A DNA stretch of 64,000 bases from Nostoc parmelioides FACHB-3921 (GCF_014696625.1 NZ_JACJQL010000021.1:46960-110959); one strand, 5' to 3'. Positions 1 to 10,819 are shown, counted from the stretch's first letter. Notes: generated by a model from the letters alone, not told the origin. Made by a program: numbers and translations.

Positions 1-2
1 AG

Positions 3-3000
3 TCTTCTGGACACTTGACCTTTCCAGTGCAGGCGATGTGTGAGGTGTCTGGAAGGCTGATTTTGGGGGCGATGGAAATGCTGCTATCGGCATTTCGCGT
101 GTTTAGTGCTACTACAGGCCGTCGGTTACAAAATTTGTTGGAAGATAGCCGTAAGTACCAAGCAGAAGTTTCTACAACCTTGGCTAACCAAGTACTAGAT
201 GCTTTGTGGGAACTGCTGCGTGGGTTTCAGATGGCGGATGCGGCTGTTGATGGTAAGCTCTTAAGTGAAATTGCTGCCACAAATCCGCAACACATTTATG
301 GTGGATTAATCACTACACTGATGCGGCTGGTGTTTTTGCTCTACGCTGAGGACGAAGGGTTAATGCCACCAGACGATGTTTACCAGCGTAACTATTCTGT
401 ATCTGGATTGTATGAACGGCTACGAGAAGACGCGGGGAATTACCCTGACACGATGGATCAGCGTTATGGGGCGTGGGTATGGCTGTTAAGTTTATTTCGC
501 TTAGTTTATGATGGGGGCGGACAAACACCAGAGTATTTACCAGCACGGCATGGTCAGCTTTTTGACCCAGATGAATATGCGTTTTTGGAAGGTCGCCCAC
601 GCGGTAGTAAGTTTGTGGCGGGTCAAGCAATCGAGCCTCCGCGAATACCCGATGGTGTGATTTATCGGTTGTTAGAAAAATTACTAATTTTAGAAGGGGA
701 ACGGCTATCTTATAGATCCTTAGATGTAGAGCAAATTGGCTCAGTATATGAAGGCATTATGGGTTTTGCTGTGGAACGGGCAGAAAGTCCCAGTATTGGA
801 GTTTACAGTAAACCCAAGGGTTCCAAAGTTTCTACAACGGTGGTAGTTGATGTAGCAGCGATTTTGGCAACGAAATCGAGCGATCGCCAAAAGTTACTCA
901 AGGAATTAGCAAATTGCGAAGTATCAGGTAATGCCCTCAAGGAACTGAAAGCAGCGCAGTCATTGGAAGATATAGTGATTGCACTAGGTCGCAAGGTATC
1001 GCGGCAAACACCAAATTTGTTGCCTGTGGGTTCGCTGTACTTGCAACCAGGGGAAGAACGCAGGCGTTCTGGTTCGCATTATACGCCCAGGTCACTGACT
1101 AAACCAATTGTGGAAACAACCCTGCGTCCGGTTTTGGAAGCGTTGGGAGAAAAACCGACTGCGGAACAGATTTTATCTTTGAAAGTTTGTGATTTGGCGA
1201 TGGGTTCTGGTGCGTTTTTGGTAGAAACCTGTCGTCAATTGGCTGAGAAGGTGGTGGAAGCGTGGGAACGCGAGGAAAACGATACCCGCAAGGAAATGGG
1301 AATTAGCGATCGCTCCGCCAGCCAAAGGCATCCCAACCAGAATGCAACAATTAGCAATTCTGGCAAAGAAGAACCTTTATTAATTGCGCGTCGCTTGGTG
1401 GCGCAACGGTGTTTATATGGTGTGGATAAAAACCCGTTTGCGGTGAATTTGGCGAAGTTATCTTTATGGTTGGTGACGCTGGCGAGGGATTTACCGTTTA
1501 CATTTCTTGACCATGCCCTCAAGTGTGGGGATTCGCTGGTAGGGTTGAGGAAAGAGCAGATTGGGTCTTTTGGTAAAGATGCGACTGACGATTTACCGCT
1601 ATTTGTATATTTAAAAGAGCAACTTGACCGTGCGCGTTCTTATCGAGCGGAAATTCAGGCTTTGGATACCCGCAGTGATGCTGATGATGACCAAAAGCGG
1701 GATTATTTATACAAAGTAGAACAAGAATTGTACCAAGCGCGGTTAACAGGGGACGTAAGAATTGCGGCGTTTTTTGAAGGAAGTAATAAGAAGCAGCGAG
1801 AGAAGAGAGAAACTGAGATTGCAGAATTGGTAAGAAGGTGGCGATATCACCAAGCTGATACTGAAAGTTTGGAGGAAATTGCTAACAGGTTGCGAAGTGG
1901 AAATAAGGGGATTATTCCATTTAACTGGGATATTGAGTTTCCAGAGGTTTTTGATAGAGAGAATCCGGGGTTTGATGCAATTGTTGGAAATCCACCATTT
2001 TTGGGTGGAACAATGATTTCTGGTGCAACTTCAAAAGAATATCTCGATTGGATTACAATACAGTTTCCAGAAACAGGAAATAGAACGGATTTAGTAGCTT
2101 ATTTTTTCCGTCGTGCATTTGATTTATTACGTGAAAGTGGTTCATTAGGGCTGATTGCAACTAATACAATTGCTCAAGGTGATACCCGTTATGGAGGACT
2201 TCGATGGATTTGTAAAAATAACGGTATTATTTTTGAAGCACAAAAAAGATTTAAATGGTTTGGTCAAGCCGCAGTAATTGTTAGTATTATCAATATTTTT
2301 AAAGGTAAAATATCACCTCCTTTCTATCTCGATAAAAAACCTGTACAACAAATTACTGCTTTTCTTGTCCACTCCGGAGGTCATGATAATCCAAGCAAAT
2401 TTTTAGAAATGTCTGGTAAATCTACCAAGGGTATTGAACTTTATGGAAATGGTTTTTTATTCGCAGATGATGATCCTGACGCTTCTCCAATTTCATTAAT
2501 GAACACACTGTTATCTAATAATCCAAAAAATCAAGAGCGTATTTTTCCTTATTTGGGTGGTTCAGAAGTTAATGAAAGTCCTACGCATTCTCACAAGCGT
2601 TATGTTATTAATTTTGGTTCGATGGAAGAACATGAAGCCAGAGAATGGGTAGAATTAATAGAAATTTTGGAGCAAAAAGTTAAACCCTCACGTTTAACAA
2701 AAGCTTCTGATGTAGCTAAAGCTCCCTGGTGGTTATTTTGGCGACCAAGAAATGATTTCCAAGCATCTATTCATCAACTAAATAATGTTTTAGCTTGTTC
2801 TAGACATCAACCACATTGGACGTTAACAATGCTTCCTTCAAGAGCAATATGGTCTGATGCTTTAGTTGTATTTGCATTTTCCAGTATGTCGGCATTTGCA
2901 ATCTTACAATCTCGCATACATGAAATTTGGGCGAGATTTTTTGGTTCATCAATGAAAGATGACCTCCGCTACACCCCCTCAGACTGCTTTGAAACTTTCC

Positions 3001-3524
3001 CCTTCCCTGAAAACTGGGAAACTAACCCCACCCTAGAAGCCATAGGTAAAGAATACTACGAATACCGCGCCGCCTTAATGGTTCGCAACAACCAGGGACT
3101 AACCGACACTTACAACCGCTTCCACGACCCAGAAGAACGCGACCCTGATATCCTAAAATTACGCTCACTGCACGCCGCGATGGATAAAGCCGTACTCGAA
3201 GCTTACAGATGGAGTGATATCCCCACCGACTGCACCTTCCTACTAGACTACGACGATGAAGATGAGGAAGAAGAAACCAGCAACGGACGACAGCGAAAAA
3301 AACCTTGGCGTTACCGTTGGACAGAAGAAGTACATGATGAAGTATTAGTACGCCTACTCAACCTTAACCAAAAAAGAGCGCAAACTGAAATTCTCGGCGG
3401 TAAAGCAGCACAAAAGAAACCCAAGGCTAAAGCTACTAAGAAAAAAACAACCAAAACTAAATCTAAAAAGGTTGGGGAAACTACACCAATAATACCGGGA
3501 TTTGATGTGGAGACTAGCTTATGA
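3..3524 (+). CDS. drmMI: DISARM adenine-specific DNA methyltransferase DrmMI (5' end outside window)
   Basis: Large Eco57I-like N6-adenine methyltransferase, about 1170 residues visible. Counting from a TTG at base 15, the SAM-binding motif I is DLAMGSGAF (residues 393-401) and the catalytic motif IV is NPPF (659-662). The C-terminus is Lys-rich. In class 1 DISARM this protein methylates host DNA to mark self. The frame is open back to the first bases of the window and the first residues already look like an internal part of the family, so the real start is probably upstream. The stop overlaps the next start by 4 bp (ATGA), so the genes are probably translationally coupled. A segment near residues 430-450, just after motif I, begins at a GCGATCGC site and may be a small insertion. 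The assignment as DrmMI rather than a stand-alone type II RM enzyme rests on drmA-drmB-drmC downstream. Confidence 0.85.
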   Translation, partial: SSGHLTFPVQAMCEVSGRLILGAMEMLLSAFRVFSATTGRRLQNLLEDSRKYQAEVSTTLANQVLDALWELLRGFQMADAAVDGKLLSEIAATNPQHIYGGLITTLMRLVFLLYAEDEGLMPPDDVYQRNYSVSGLYERLREDAGNYPDTMDQRYGAWVWLLSLFRLVYDGGGQTPEYLPARHGQLFDPDEYAFLEGRPRGSKFVAGQAIEPPRIPDGVIYRLLEKLLILEGERLSYRSLDVEQIGSVYEGIMGFAVERAESPSIGVYSKPKGSKVSTTVVVDVAAILATKSSDRQKLLKELANCEVSGNALKELKAAQSLEDIVIALGRKVSRQTPNLLPVGSLYLQPGEERRRSGSHYTPRSLTKPIVETTLRPVLEALGEKPTAEQILSLKVCDLAMGSGAFLVETCRQLAEKVVEAWEREENDTRKEMGISDRSASQRHPNQNATISNSGKEEPLLIARRLVAQRCLYGVDKNPFAVNLAKLSLWLVTLARDLPFTFLDHALKCGDSLVGLRKEQIGSFGKDATDDLPLFVYLKEQLDRARSYRAEIQALDTRSDADDDQKRDYLYKVEQELYQARLTGDVRIAAFFEGSNKKQREKRETEIAELVRRWRYHQADTESLEEIANRLRSGNKGIIPFNWDIEFPEVFDRENPGFDAIVGNPPFLGGTMISGATSKEYLDWITIQFPETGNRTDLVAYFFRRAFDLLRESGSLGLIATNTIAQGDTRYGGLRWICKNNGIIFEAQKRFKWFGQAAVIVSIINIFKGKISPPFYLDKKPVQQITAFLVHSGGHDNPSKFLEMSGKSTKGIELYGNGFLFADDDPDASPISLMNTLLSNNPKNQERIFPYLGGSEVNESPTHSHKRYVINFGSMEEHEAREWVELIEILEQKVKPSRLTKASDVAKAPWWLFWRPRNDFQASIHQLNNVLACSRHQPHWTLTMLPSRAIWSDALVVFAFSSMSAFAILQSRIHEIWARFFGSSMKDDLRYTPSDCFETFPFPENWETNPTLEAIGKEYYEYRAALMVRNNQGLTDTYNRFHDPEERDPDILKLRSLHAAMDKAVLEAYRWSDIPTDCTFLLDYDDEDEEEETSNGRQRKKPWRYRWTEEVHDEVLVRLLNLNQKRAQTEILGGKAAQKKPKAKATKKKTTKTKSKKVGETTPIIPGFDVETSL

Positions 3525-4579
3525 AAATTCAATCCCTACAGCTAAAATACTTTAAAAAATTCCGGTCTTCTACATTTGATTTCACAGATCCAGAAACTGG
3601 GTTGGCGCGAGATATTATTGTTCTCATCGGCATGAACGGTGCTGGAAAAACAAGTCTTTTACAAGCGATCGCCGCAACTCTCGGTACAGCAACCGGACGC
3701 TTAAAAGAACCTTCCGATTTAGAATGGGCAGGTTTTAACTATGAACTGCTTGGAAGTAACTGGGGAGCATTTGAGCCGGAGGTAACTGTACAGGTGCAGT
3801 TTTCATCTAGCGAACTCGAAGCTGTGCGGTATTTTCAACAGAAATTACGAGAAATGGGTCGTGATTTGCAGCCTCCTGCTGAAAAGCATATTGTTAACCT
3901 TAAATGGCGAAATGGGCGTGTTCAAGCAGATAGTGCTGCGGAATTATTTCAATTTAAAGGACGAGAATACGCTAAACAACTACTCCGTGCTGAAGGATTT
4001 TCAGTATTTGAACGAGTGGGTACAATTCTTTGGTACACAGAACAGAGAACTTCAACTAGCCTAACTACAGAAGACCCAGAACGCAAACTAGAAATTACAG
4101 AAGACCTGTTGCGCGATCGCCTTTCTAAGTTGCGACAATTTCATCAAGATGTAGAAAGCCGTAAAATTCCCAATCTACGCCCAGGACAAAAGGATTTATA
4201 CGCCGAAATTGAACGCGCTTACAAAGCAGTCTTTCCACAACGCAGTTTTGAAGGCCCAGTTCCGCGAGAGAATGTAGACGATATCTTAAGTGAACCCTGG
4301 TTTTATTTATACGACGGTAAAAACCAGTATGAAATTTCTGAGATGTCCGGCGGTGAACGTGCTATTTTCCCAATGTTAATGGACTTTGCTAGTTGGAATA
4401 TTCACAACTCTGTCATTCTAATTGATGAAATTGAATTGCACCTACATCCACCAATGCAACAGGCATTACTGAGAGCTTTACCCAAATTAGGCACAAATAA
4501 TCAGTTTATTATTACAACCCACTCTGATTATGTAGAGCAATTAGTACCTGAAGCATATATTATCCGGCTAGAGGTGTAA
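3521..4579 (+). CDS. AAA ATPase of the AAA15/RecF type, PARIS AriA-like
   Basis: SMC/RecF-like ATPase of 352 residues. It starts MKIQSLQLKYFKKF, typical of AAA_15/OLD ATPases. Walker A is GMNGAGKTS (37-45), the ABC signature SGGE lies at 276-279, Walker B is VILIDE (about 298-303) and the H-loop is TTHSD (about 332-336). Only a short insert separates the two ATPase halves, with no TOPRIM domain in this chain. The next gene, 2 bp downstream, supplies a DUF4435/TOPRIM-like protein. Known biology: an AAA15 ATPase plus DUF4435 nuclease is the composition of PARIS, which senses phage anti-restriction proteins. The chain is somewhat short for AriA, so 'PARIS-like' is inference. It sits inside a DISARM operon and overlaps the preceding gene by 4 bp, so it is probably co-expressed with it. 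Confidence 0.8.
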   Translation: MKIQSLQLKYFKKFRSSTFDFTDPETGLARDIIVLIGMNGAGKTSLLQAIAATLGTATGRLKEPSDLEWAGFNYELLGSNWGAFEPEVTVQVQFSSSELEAVRYFQQKLREMGRDLQPPAEKHIVNLKWRNGRVQADSAAELFQFKGREYAKQLLRAEGFSVFERVGTILWYTEQRTSTSLTTEDPERKLEITEDLLRDRLSKLRQFHQDVESRKIPNLRPGQKDLYAEIERAYKAVFPQRSFEGPVPRENVDDILSEPWFYLYDGKNQYEISEMSGGERAIFPMLMDFASWNIHNSVILIDEIELHLHPPMQQALLRALPKLGTNNQFIITTHSDYVEQLVPEAYIIRLEV

Positions 4580-4581
4580 TT

Positions 4582-5448
4582 GTGAGTGTCGTTAGTGGCA
4601 AAATTATTTTCTGTGAGGGCAAGCAAACTAGTTTAGATTTTAGACTACTTAACAGAGTTGTCGAGAACCTTGGAACAAATAAGCCCACAATTGTTCCCTC
4701 TGGCAGTAAATTTACCTTTTCAGGTTTTGTTCAGGGTTACTTTTCTAGAGAGGGAACGACAAATCAACAAGCTATCATTTTTCGCGATCGCGATTTTGAC
4801 GCTCAACCTACTACCAACATTGGATTAATCCCATTCCAATCCATGTTGCTTACCCATCGTGCTTGTGTGGAAAATTATTTAATAAATGCCGATTTAATTC
4901 ACGATTATTGGCACTCAAAATATCTAGAAAAACAAGAAAATCCCACTTCCAAATGGGGACATGGAGATTCACCAGGGATTGAGGCGATCGCAACTTGGAT
5001 TGAAGAAGCTGCAATCAGTTTGCAAGATTATCAAGCAGTAAGATGGGCATTAGCCGACTTGTTGCAATCAAGTGCAAGTCGGCATCAATTAAAAACAACA
5101 TGGACAGGTGGTAGTGGTAAACTCCCATCCTCACTCACCCTCCAAGACTGTCAAACTGAAGCTGAAGCACTAATTAACCAGTTTCAACAAGCAGTTGGAA
5201 CAGTTACATTAGCCAGATTTCAACAAAGCCTTGCTGTATATCAGCAGCAGTTTACCCAAGAGGAATTTTGGACACAGAAGCAATATTTGATCTGGTTTCA
5301 TGGTAAAGATATTCAAAAAGCAATGCAGCAACAGAAACCTCAGTATATTTCTCTGAACGCTTTTTTTGATTGGGTGCTGAATCAACTTGATGTTAATCAG
5401 TATCCAGATTTAATTGAGTTACAAAGCAGAATTAACCCACTTCAATAG
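4582..5448 (+). CDS. DUF4435 TOPRIM-like putative nuclease, PARIS AriB-like
   Basis: Protein of 288 residues beginning with GTG, 2 bp after the ATPase stop. The N-terminus carries the TOPRIM-like acidic motif IIFCEGKQ (Glu12), followed by FRDRDFD (Asp69, Asp71, Asp73). This E...DxD arrangement is what DUF4435 proteins show and is expected to bind the metals of a nuclease site. In PARIS the DUF4435 partner AriB is released by the ATPase and causes abortive infection, by tRNA cleavage in the studied case. Whether this protein cuts DNA or RNA cannot be told from the sequence. A 119-bp gap follows before drmA, the only sizeable gap in the operon, so a secondary promoter may lie there. Confidence 0.7.
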   Translation: MSVVSGKIIFCEGKQTSLDFRLLNRVVENLGTNKPTIVPSGSKFTFSGFVQGYFSREGTTNQQAIIFRDRDFDAQPTTNIGLIPFQSMLLTHRACVENYLINADLIHDYWHSKYLEKQENPTSKWGHGDSPGIEAIATWIEEAAISLQDYQAVRWALADLLQSSASRHQLKTTWTGGSGKLPSSLTLQDCQTEAEALINQFQQAVGTVTLARFQQSLAVYQQQFTQEEFWTQKQYLIWFHGKDIQKAMQQQKPQYISLNAFFDWVLNQLDVNQYPDLIELQSRINPLQ

Positions 5449-5567
5449 TAATTTCTGATTGTAAAGATAGAATAAAGTATTATTTGACACTTTTAAACAC
5501 TTCGGGCAACATAAGAAAACAGTTAATTGCTTGTTATATCTTTTAAAGGAGTAAACAGCGATACACT

Positions 5568-8500
5568 ATGCCCAATACTCCTGCCGAAGTGCGTTCATGT
5601 CTCATTGATGCCCTACAACTTGACTTAGTGGGGCCTACACCCAATGATATCGCCCATGTTGACGAAATTATCGACCAAGCTCCATCTAAGTGGTATCTCA
5701 CGGGTTTTTTAGTGCCTTATGAAGCTTCGGTAGAACAGCGTTCAGAAGATATAGGTAACGATGACATAGACGAGATTTCTCAGGTGAACGCTGGCGATGA
5801 TGAAAAGCAACCCGACAGTGCCTCCGCCCGGAGAGCATTTTTCCCCTCATCAATGGGTTTAAGCATCCTTGTACCAGCAACCGCTAAGGAAATCAATGTT
5901 ACTGTTCACTGGGGCGATTACAGTCCAGTTGATGAAGAGGATGAAGACAGTCAGGAAGACTCTAAAAGCCAACTCCAGTTACCCCGGCTGTGGCAAAGAA
6001 CCCCCGGACAAGCAGAATTAACTGTTCCTCTCCATTTAAGTAATGTACCCAAACATTGGGAAATTCCTGGTAGTAATGGTTTGAGACTCGTTACCTCAGT
6101 GCGTCCCGTAACTGCGGCGGAGTTAGTTCCTGTTGGTACTCGCTCCGTATCCGTATTCTTGGTGAACTATCGCCCGCCCGCCGCCAACCCCTACAGCGAT
6201 ATTGCTTTCGCCTTCCAAACTTGCCTCATCGTCCGCACTCCTTATTCTCTCGTCCCTCGTCCCAACCTGCGCGGACGGCATGGTGATGATTGGGATGAGA
6301 AGGTAGCAGATTTACAGTATCGAGATGACTATGAGTATGCAGTGGGACATAACGTTTCAGCTGTTGCTGTCACCAACGATGACACTACTTGTCAAGAAGT
6401 CCGCACTGCTTGGATGCCCATTGCTGATGTAGAAAAGGTAGTACCTGAGCAAGTTGCAGGTGTGGAACTGGGGATGGAAGCACTAGCCGCCGCACCCACG
6501 GTGGAAACTCTGCGAAATATGATGTCTGGGATAGTTGATGCTTATGGGGTGTGGATTGAAGCACAAAAGCTCAATCTTCCCAGTGAACCAGAACGACTGG
6601 AAGTTGCTAACGACTTACTCAACCGGGCAACCAGGGCAAACAAACGCATTGCTGCCGGATTGCAAGCACTAGATGATCCTAATGTATTAGAAGCATTTCA
6701 AATTGCCAATCGTGCGATCGCCACTGCTATCCGCCAGCGTCTTACCCACAATACAGATACTACCCCAGAATCTGTCAGACCTCCGGCATGGCGACCTTTT
6801 CAGCTGGCGTTTTTATTAATGAACTTGGTTGGTATCGCCCATCCCGAACACCCTGACCGAGAATTAGTAGATTTGCTGTTCTTCCCCACAGGCGGTGGTA
6901 AAACCGAAGCTTACTTAGGATTAGCAGCATTCGCAATGGTATTGCGCCGCCTGCGAAACCCCACAATAAACTCAGCTGGCGTAAGTGTTTTGATGCGTTA
7001 TACCCTGCGCCTCCTTACCCTCGACCAACTAAGCCGTGCTGCTACTCTTGTCTGCGCTTTAGAGTTAGAAAGACAAAAAGATACACAAAAATTAGGCCCC
7101 TGGCCTTTTGAAATTGGACTGTGGGTGGGACAAACCGCTACTCCCAACCGTATGGGAAAAAAAGGCGATAACGATGAATACACCGCCCGCGCCCGTACTA
7201 TTGCCTTTCAAAATGACACCCGCAAACCTTCACCCATCCCTTTAGAAAACTGTCCTTGGTGCGGTAAACGGTTTACCTCTGATTCCTTTCAATTACTACC
7301 AGATACAAATCAGCCAAAATCACTGCAAATTACTTGTATCAACCGCAAATGCAAATTTACCCGCAATCAATCGTTGCCCATCGTTGCCGTAGATGAACCA
7401 ATTTACCAACGATTACCCAGCTTTATTATCGCCACCGTCGATAAATTCGCCAATCTCCCTTGGGTAGGAGAAACTGGAGCATTATTTGGACTGGTAGACC
7501 GTTATGACAAAGATGGTTTTTACGGGCCTGCCCATCCTGGTCGCGGTCAAGCACTTGCTGGTCATTTACCAGCCCCAGACTTGATTATTCAAGACGAGTT
7601 GCACCTAATTTCCGGCCCCTTGGGAACAATGGTAGGGTTGTATGAAACCGCCATTGACGAACTGAGCAGCCGAGAAATTAATGGTAAGAAATTACGCCCT
7701 AAAATTATTGCCTCTACCGCAACAGTACGGAGAGCTAGTAAACAAATTCGAGCCTTATTTGGTCGAGATGCTGTAGATATTTTCCCACCTCCCGGCCCAG
7801 ATCGCCGCGATTCATTTTTCGCCAAAACAGTACCAGCAAGTGTCAGTAATGCCCGTACCTATGTAGGCATTGCAGCCCAGGGACGAAGCTTAAAAGTGGT
7901 ACTGTTACGAACTTACTTAGCACTACTGGGTGCTGCACAGAAACATTATCAAGCAGCAGGAGGAGCAAAAAATCCTGATAACCCCGCAGACCCTTACATG
8001 ACCTTGCTGGGATATTTTAACTCCCTACGCGAGCTAGGTGGTAGTCGCCGCATCGTAGAAGATGAAGTCAATTCTCGTCTAGCAAGGTATAGCCTGAGAA
8101 AACGAGTCAACGAAACTGAAGGTTTATTTGCTGACCGTCAAATTGCCTATGAACCGGCGGAATTAACTTCCCGTGTCAGCACTAATGTTGTTGCTGAAAT
8201 CAAAAGCTGCTTGGCACTACCATTTCACGAGAAGAAACATATCGATGTAGCCTTAGCAACAAATATGATATCCGTGGGTTTGGATATCACCCGTCTAGGG
8301 TTAATGGTCGTGTTGGGTCAACCAAAAACAGCATCCGAGTATATTCAATCTACCAGCCGGGTGGGACGGGATGAAAATCGCCCTGGTTTGGTGATTACAT
8401 TATTAAATATACATCGACCACGCGATCGCTCTCACTACGAACGCTTCCCAGCTTGGCATACCAGCTTTTATCGTTCTGTAGAAGCAACTAGCGTCACCCC

Positions 8501-8963
8501 ATTTTCCCCTCGTGCCATTGACCGGGGTATCGCCGCTATTTCCGTTGCCTTGGCGCGTTTAGGACATCCTGGCATGACTGCACCACCCCGCGCTATCGAG
8601 ATTTTACAACATCGGCAGGATTTAGAATATGTTGTCGATGCCATTAGCGATCGCGCAGAAATGCACGATAAAGAACTTGATGCTGTGGAAGCCGAAGCAC
8701 TACGTCAAAAAGTTCGAGGACGGGTGAAAGATTTACTGGACACTTGGGAACGCATCGCCAGTCAAAAAATTAGCTTGCAATACCAACAAGAAGTAGGACA
8801 AGCGCCGCCATTATTATTTGACCCCCTTGACCCAGAACTTGAAAAGCAACCAATGGAAGCACGCAAGTTCAAAGCACAACGCAGCCTGCGAGATGTAGAA
8901 CCAACAGTCAACTTGTGGGTTTGCAACCCTGATGGTTTTGAGGTTGAGGAGGACGAAAAATGA
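5568..8963 (+). CDS. drmA: DISARM helicase DrmA
   Basis: Superfamily 2 helicase of 1131 residues. Walker A is PTGGGKT (440-446), the DExH box is DELH (676-679), motif III is STAT, and the C-terminal helicase lobe has the arginine finger motif STSRVGR near 928-934. A zinc-ribbon-like CPWCG...CINRKC insert lies between the Walker A and DExH motifs (about 562-597). The N-terminal 400 residues are acidic and carry no motif I recognise. DrmA with DrmB forms the DISARM core that binds and blocks unmodified incoming DNA. The ATG at 5568 is preceded by AAAGGAG about 17 bp upstream, a rather long spacing. The end overlaps drmB by 4 bp (ATGA). Confidence 0.9.
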   Translation: MPNTPAEVRSCLIDALQLDLVGPTPNDIAHVDEIIDQAPSKWYLTGFLVPYEASVEQRSEDIGNDDIDEISQVNAGDDEKQPDSASARRAFFPSSMGLSILVPATAKEINVTVHWGDYSPVDEEDEDSQEDSKSQLQLPRLWQRTPGQAELTVPLHLSNVPKHWEIPGSNGLRLVTSVRPVTAAELVPVGTRSVSVFLVNYRPPAANPYSDIAFAFQTCLIVRTPYSLVPRPNLRGRHGDDWDEKVADLQYRDDYEYAVGHNVSAVAVTNDDTTCQEVRTAWMPIADVEKVVPEQVAGVELGMEALAAAPTVETLRNMMSGIVDAYGVWIEAQKLNLPSEPERLEVANDLLNRATRANKRIAAGLQALDDPNVLEAFQIANRAIATAIRQRLTHNTDTTPESVRPPAWRPFQLAFLLMNLVGIAHPEHPDRELVDLLFFPTGGGKTEAYLGLAAFAMVLRRLRNPTINSAGVSVLMRYTLRLLTLDQLSRAATLVCALELERQKDTQKLGPWPFEIGLWVGQTATPNRMGKKGDNDEYTARARTIAFQNDTRKPSPIPLENCPWCGKRFTSDSFQLLPDTNQPKSLQITCINRKCKFTRNQSLPIVAVDEPIYQRLPSFIIATVDKFANLPWVGETGALFGLVDRYDKDGFYGPAHPGRGQALAGHLPAPDLIIQDELHLISGPLGTMVGLYETAIDELSSREINGKKLRPKIIASTATVRRASKQIRALFGRDAVDIFPPPGPDRRDSFFAKTVPASVSNARTYVGIAAQGRSLKVVLLRTYLALLGAAQKHYQAAGGAKNPDNPADPYMTLLGYFNSLRELGGSRRIVEDEVNSRLARYSLRKRVNETEGLFADRQIAYEPAELTSRVSTNVVAEIKSCLALPFHEKKHIDVALATNMISVGLDITRLGLMVVLGQPKTASEYIQSTSRVGRDENRPGLVITLLNIHRPRDRSHYERFPAWHTSFYRSVEATSVTPFSPRAIDRGIAAISVALARLGHPGMTAPPRAIEILQHRQDLEYVVDAISDRAEMHDKELDAVEAEALRQKVRGRVKDLLDTWERIASQKISLQYQQEVGQAPPLLFDPLDPELEKQPMEARKFKAQRSLRDVEPTVNLWVCNPDGFEVEEDEK

Positions 8964-10819
8964 AGTCAAAAAGCAAACGCAAGCCTTCAGGAGAAATACG
9001 GCAAAGCCAAATTATCTCCACCTTTGGCCCCGGCGCAATGGTGGACTTACCAAATTACTCAGTTATCATCGGCGGACTCAACCACTGGCGGGGTAATAGA
9101 CGGCGAATTTACGAAGACCGCCTTGCAGCCAGGGTTGCCGAGATTTTGGGTGTCAGAGACATTACCATGTATGCACCACCTACAGACGAGCAAGACCCAG
9201 CCGCCGCCAGAAGTGGGATTTCAGCTTTTACCTTCCCCACTTGGTTTGTCGCCCAAGTAGAAGAAACTTGGACTTCTCCTAACGCCAAAGAATACCGTAC
9301 TCGTCCTCTGATACCTTGGGGTAGCTTAGTTAAAGGTAAATACCTCAGCGATACCAAAAAGAAAATCCCAGTTGTCCCCGTTCGCTTTGTCCAAGCTTGT
9401 GTTAACGGACACATCAGTGATATCGACTGGTATCGCTTTGTCCACAGCAATAGCGATGTTTCCAGTAAATGCCGGGGTCAACTTTGGCTTGACGAACGTG
9501 GTTCTGGCAACGATTTCGTAGATATCTTCGTTCGCTGCGAAGCCTGCGGCGCTCGTCGTCCCCTCTCTGATGCCACAGTACCCAATGGCAAAATTTTGGG
9601 TCAATGTTTGGGGCATCGTCCTTGGCTTGGGCCAAAAGCTTTTGAACCTTGCGTTTCCCGCGTCACTGGTAAACCAGAGTACAACCGACTGCTAGTAAGA
9701 GCTGCAAGTAATACCTACTTTTCTCAAGTTTTGAGTGTTATCTCCCTCCCAGACTCAGATGAAGCCCTGCGAGCAGCAGTTAATTTAGTCTATGAAGACT
9801 TTCTTCAGTATGCAGAAAGCTCAGATGATGTCAAAAGAGAACGCCGTAAACAAAAAGTTGCCAACGCCTTAGAGGGATTTAGCGATGAAGCTGTATGGGC
9901 AGAAATACGGCGCAAGCAAAGTGGACATGGAGACCAAGGTAAAAGTATTAAGCAAGTAGAAATTGAAACCTTGCTTTCCAGCCCAGAAGAGATGGGAGAA
10001 GATGCCCCAGATGGAGACTTTTACGCCCGCGCCCGCAAGTTAACTGCTTTGCCCTCATTATTATCGTCTCGTATTGACCGGATTATTTTAGTACATCGGC
10101 TACGAGAGGTCATTGCCCAAGTCGGGTTCACCCGCTTTGAACCTGCAATGCCTGATATTGATGGCGAATTGGCCCTTGATGTGCGACGGGCAGTCCTTGA
10201 TATCGAACCAAGCTGGGTTCCTGCCATCGAAAACCGTGGTGAGGGTGTATTTATCAGTTTTCAAAAACAGGCAATAGAAAACTGCGTAAAGCAGCCTGCG
10301 GTACAAAAACGTGGACTGGAATTGTTGAGGGGCTTCGAGGTGTGGCAGAAGCGCAAGGCACTCCCAGAAGCTAAATTTCCTGGGCTACCTTATATTATGC
10401 TGCATTCTTTATCACATCTATTGATCACAGCAGTATCTCTAGAATGTGGTTATGCTGCTTCATCAATTCGTGAACGCATTTATGTTGGTGACACTGGCTA
10501 TGGAATTCTTTTATACACTGGTTCTCCTGGGTCGGAGGGAACTTTGGGAGGTCTGGTACAAATTGGCAAGCGAATTGAGTACCATCTAACTACCGCCCTA
10601 GAATTAGGAAGGCTATGTTCTAATGACCCTGTTTGCGCCCAACACCAGCCAGACAACGTACAAGAGGAGCGTTTTTTGCATGGTGCAGCCTGTCATGGAT
10701 GTTTATTAATTGCTGAATCTTCCTGCGAACGTGGTAACGAATTTCTTGACCGGGCGCTTGTCGTAGCTACAGTTGAGGGTTTGGGTGCTGAGTTTTTTCT
10801 CAATCAGGAATTGTCATGA
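8960..10819 (+). CDS. drmB: DISARM DUF1998 protein DrmB
   Basis: Protein of 619 residues of the DUF1998/DrmB family. It starts 4 bp inside drmA. The conserved C-terminal block contains HSLSHLLI, GYAASSIRERIY, GILLYTGSPGSEGTLGG and GAACHGCLL, the usual DUF1998 signature around a putative zinc site. A second cysteine pair, RCEACG, lies near residue 195. DrmB is the non-catalytic partner that forms the core DISARM complex with DrmA. The 4-bp overlaps on both sides point to one polycistronic transcript with coupled translation. Confidence 0.9.
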   Translation: MKSKSKRKPSGEIRQSQIISTFGPGAMVDLPNYSVIIGGLNHWRGNRRRIYEDRLAARVAEILGVRDITMYAPPTDEQDPAAARSGISAFTFPTWFVAQVEETWTSPNAKEYRTRPLIPWGSLVKGKYLSDTKKKIPVVPVRFVQACVNGHISDIDWYRFVHSNSDVSSKCRGQLWLDERGSGNDFVDIFVRCEACGARRPLSDATVPNGKILGQCLGHRPWLGPKAFEPCVSRVTGKPEYNRLLVRAASNTYFSQVLSVISLPDSDEALRAAVNLVYEDFLQYAESSDDVKRERRKQKVANALEGFSDEAVWAEIRRKQSGHGDQGKSIKQVEIETLLSSPEEMGEDAPDGDFYARARKLTALPSLLSSRIDRIILVHRLREVIAQVGFTRFEPAMPDIDGELALDVRRAVLDIEPSWVPAIENRGEGVFISFQKQAIENCVKQPAVQKRGLELLRGFEVWQKRKALPEAKFPGLPYIMLHSLSHLLITAVSLECGYAASSIRERIYVGDTGYGILLYTGSPGSEGTLGGLVQIGKRIEYHLTTALELGRLCSNDPVCAQHQPDNVQEERFLHGAACHGCLLIAESSCERGNEFLDRALVVATVEGLGAEFFLNQELS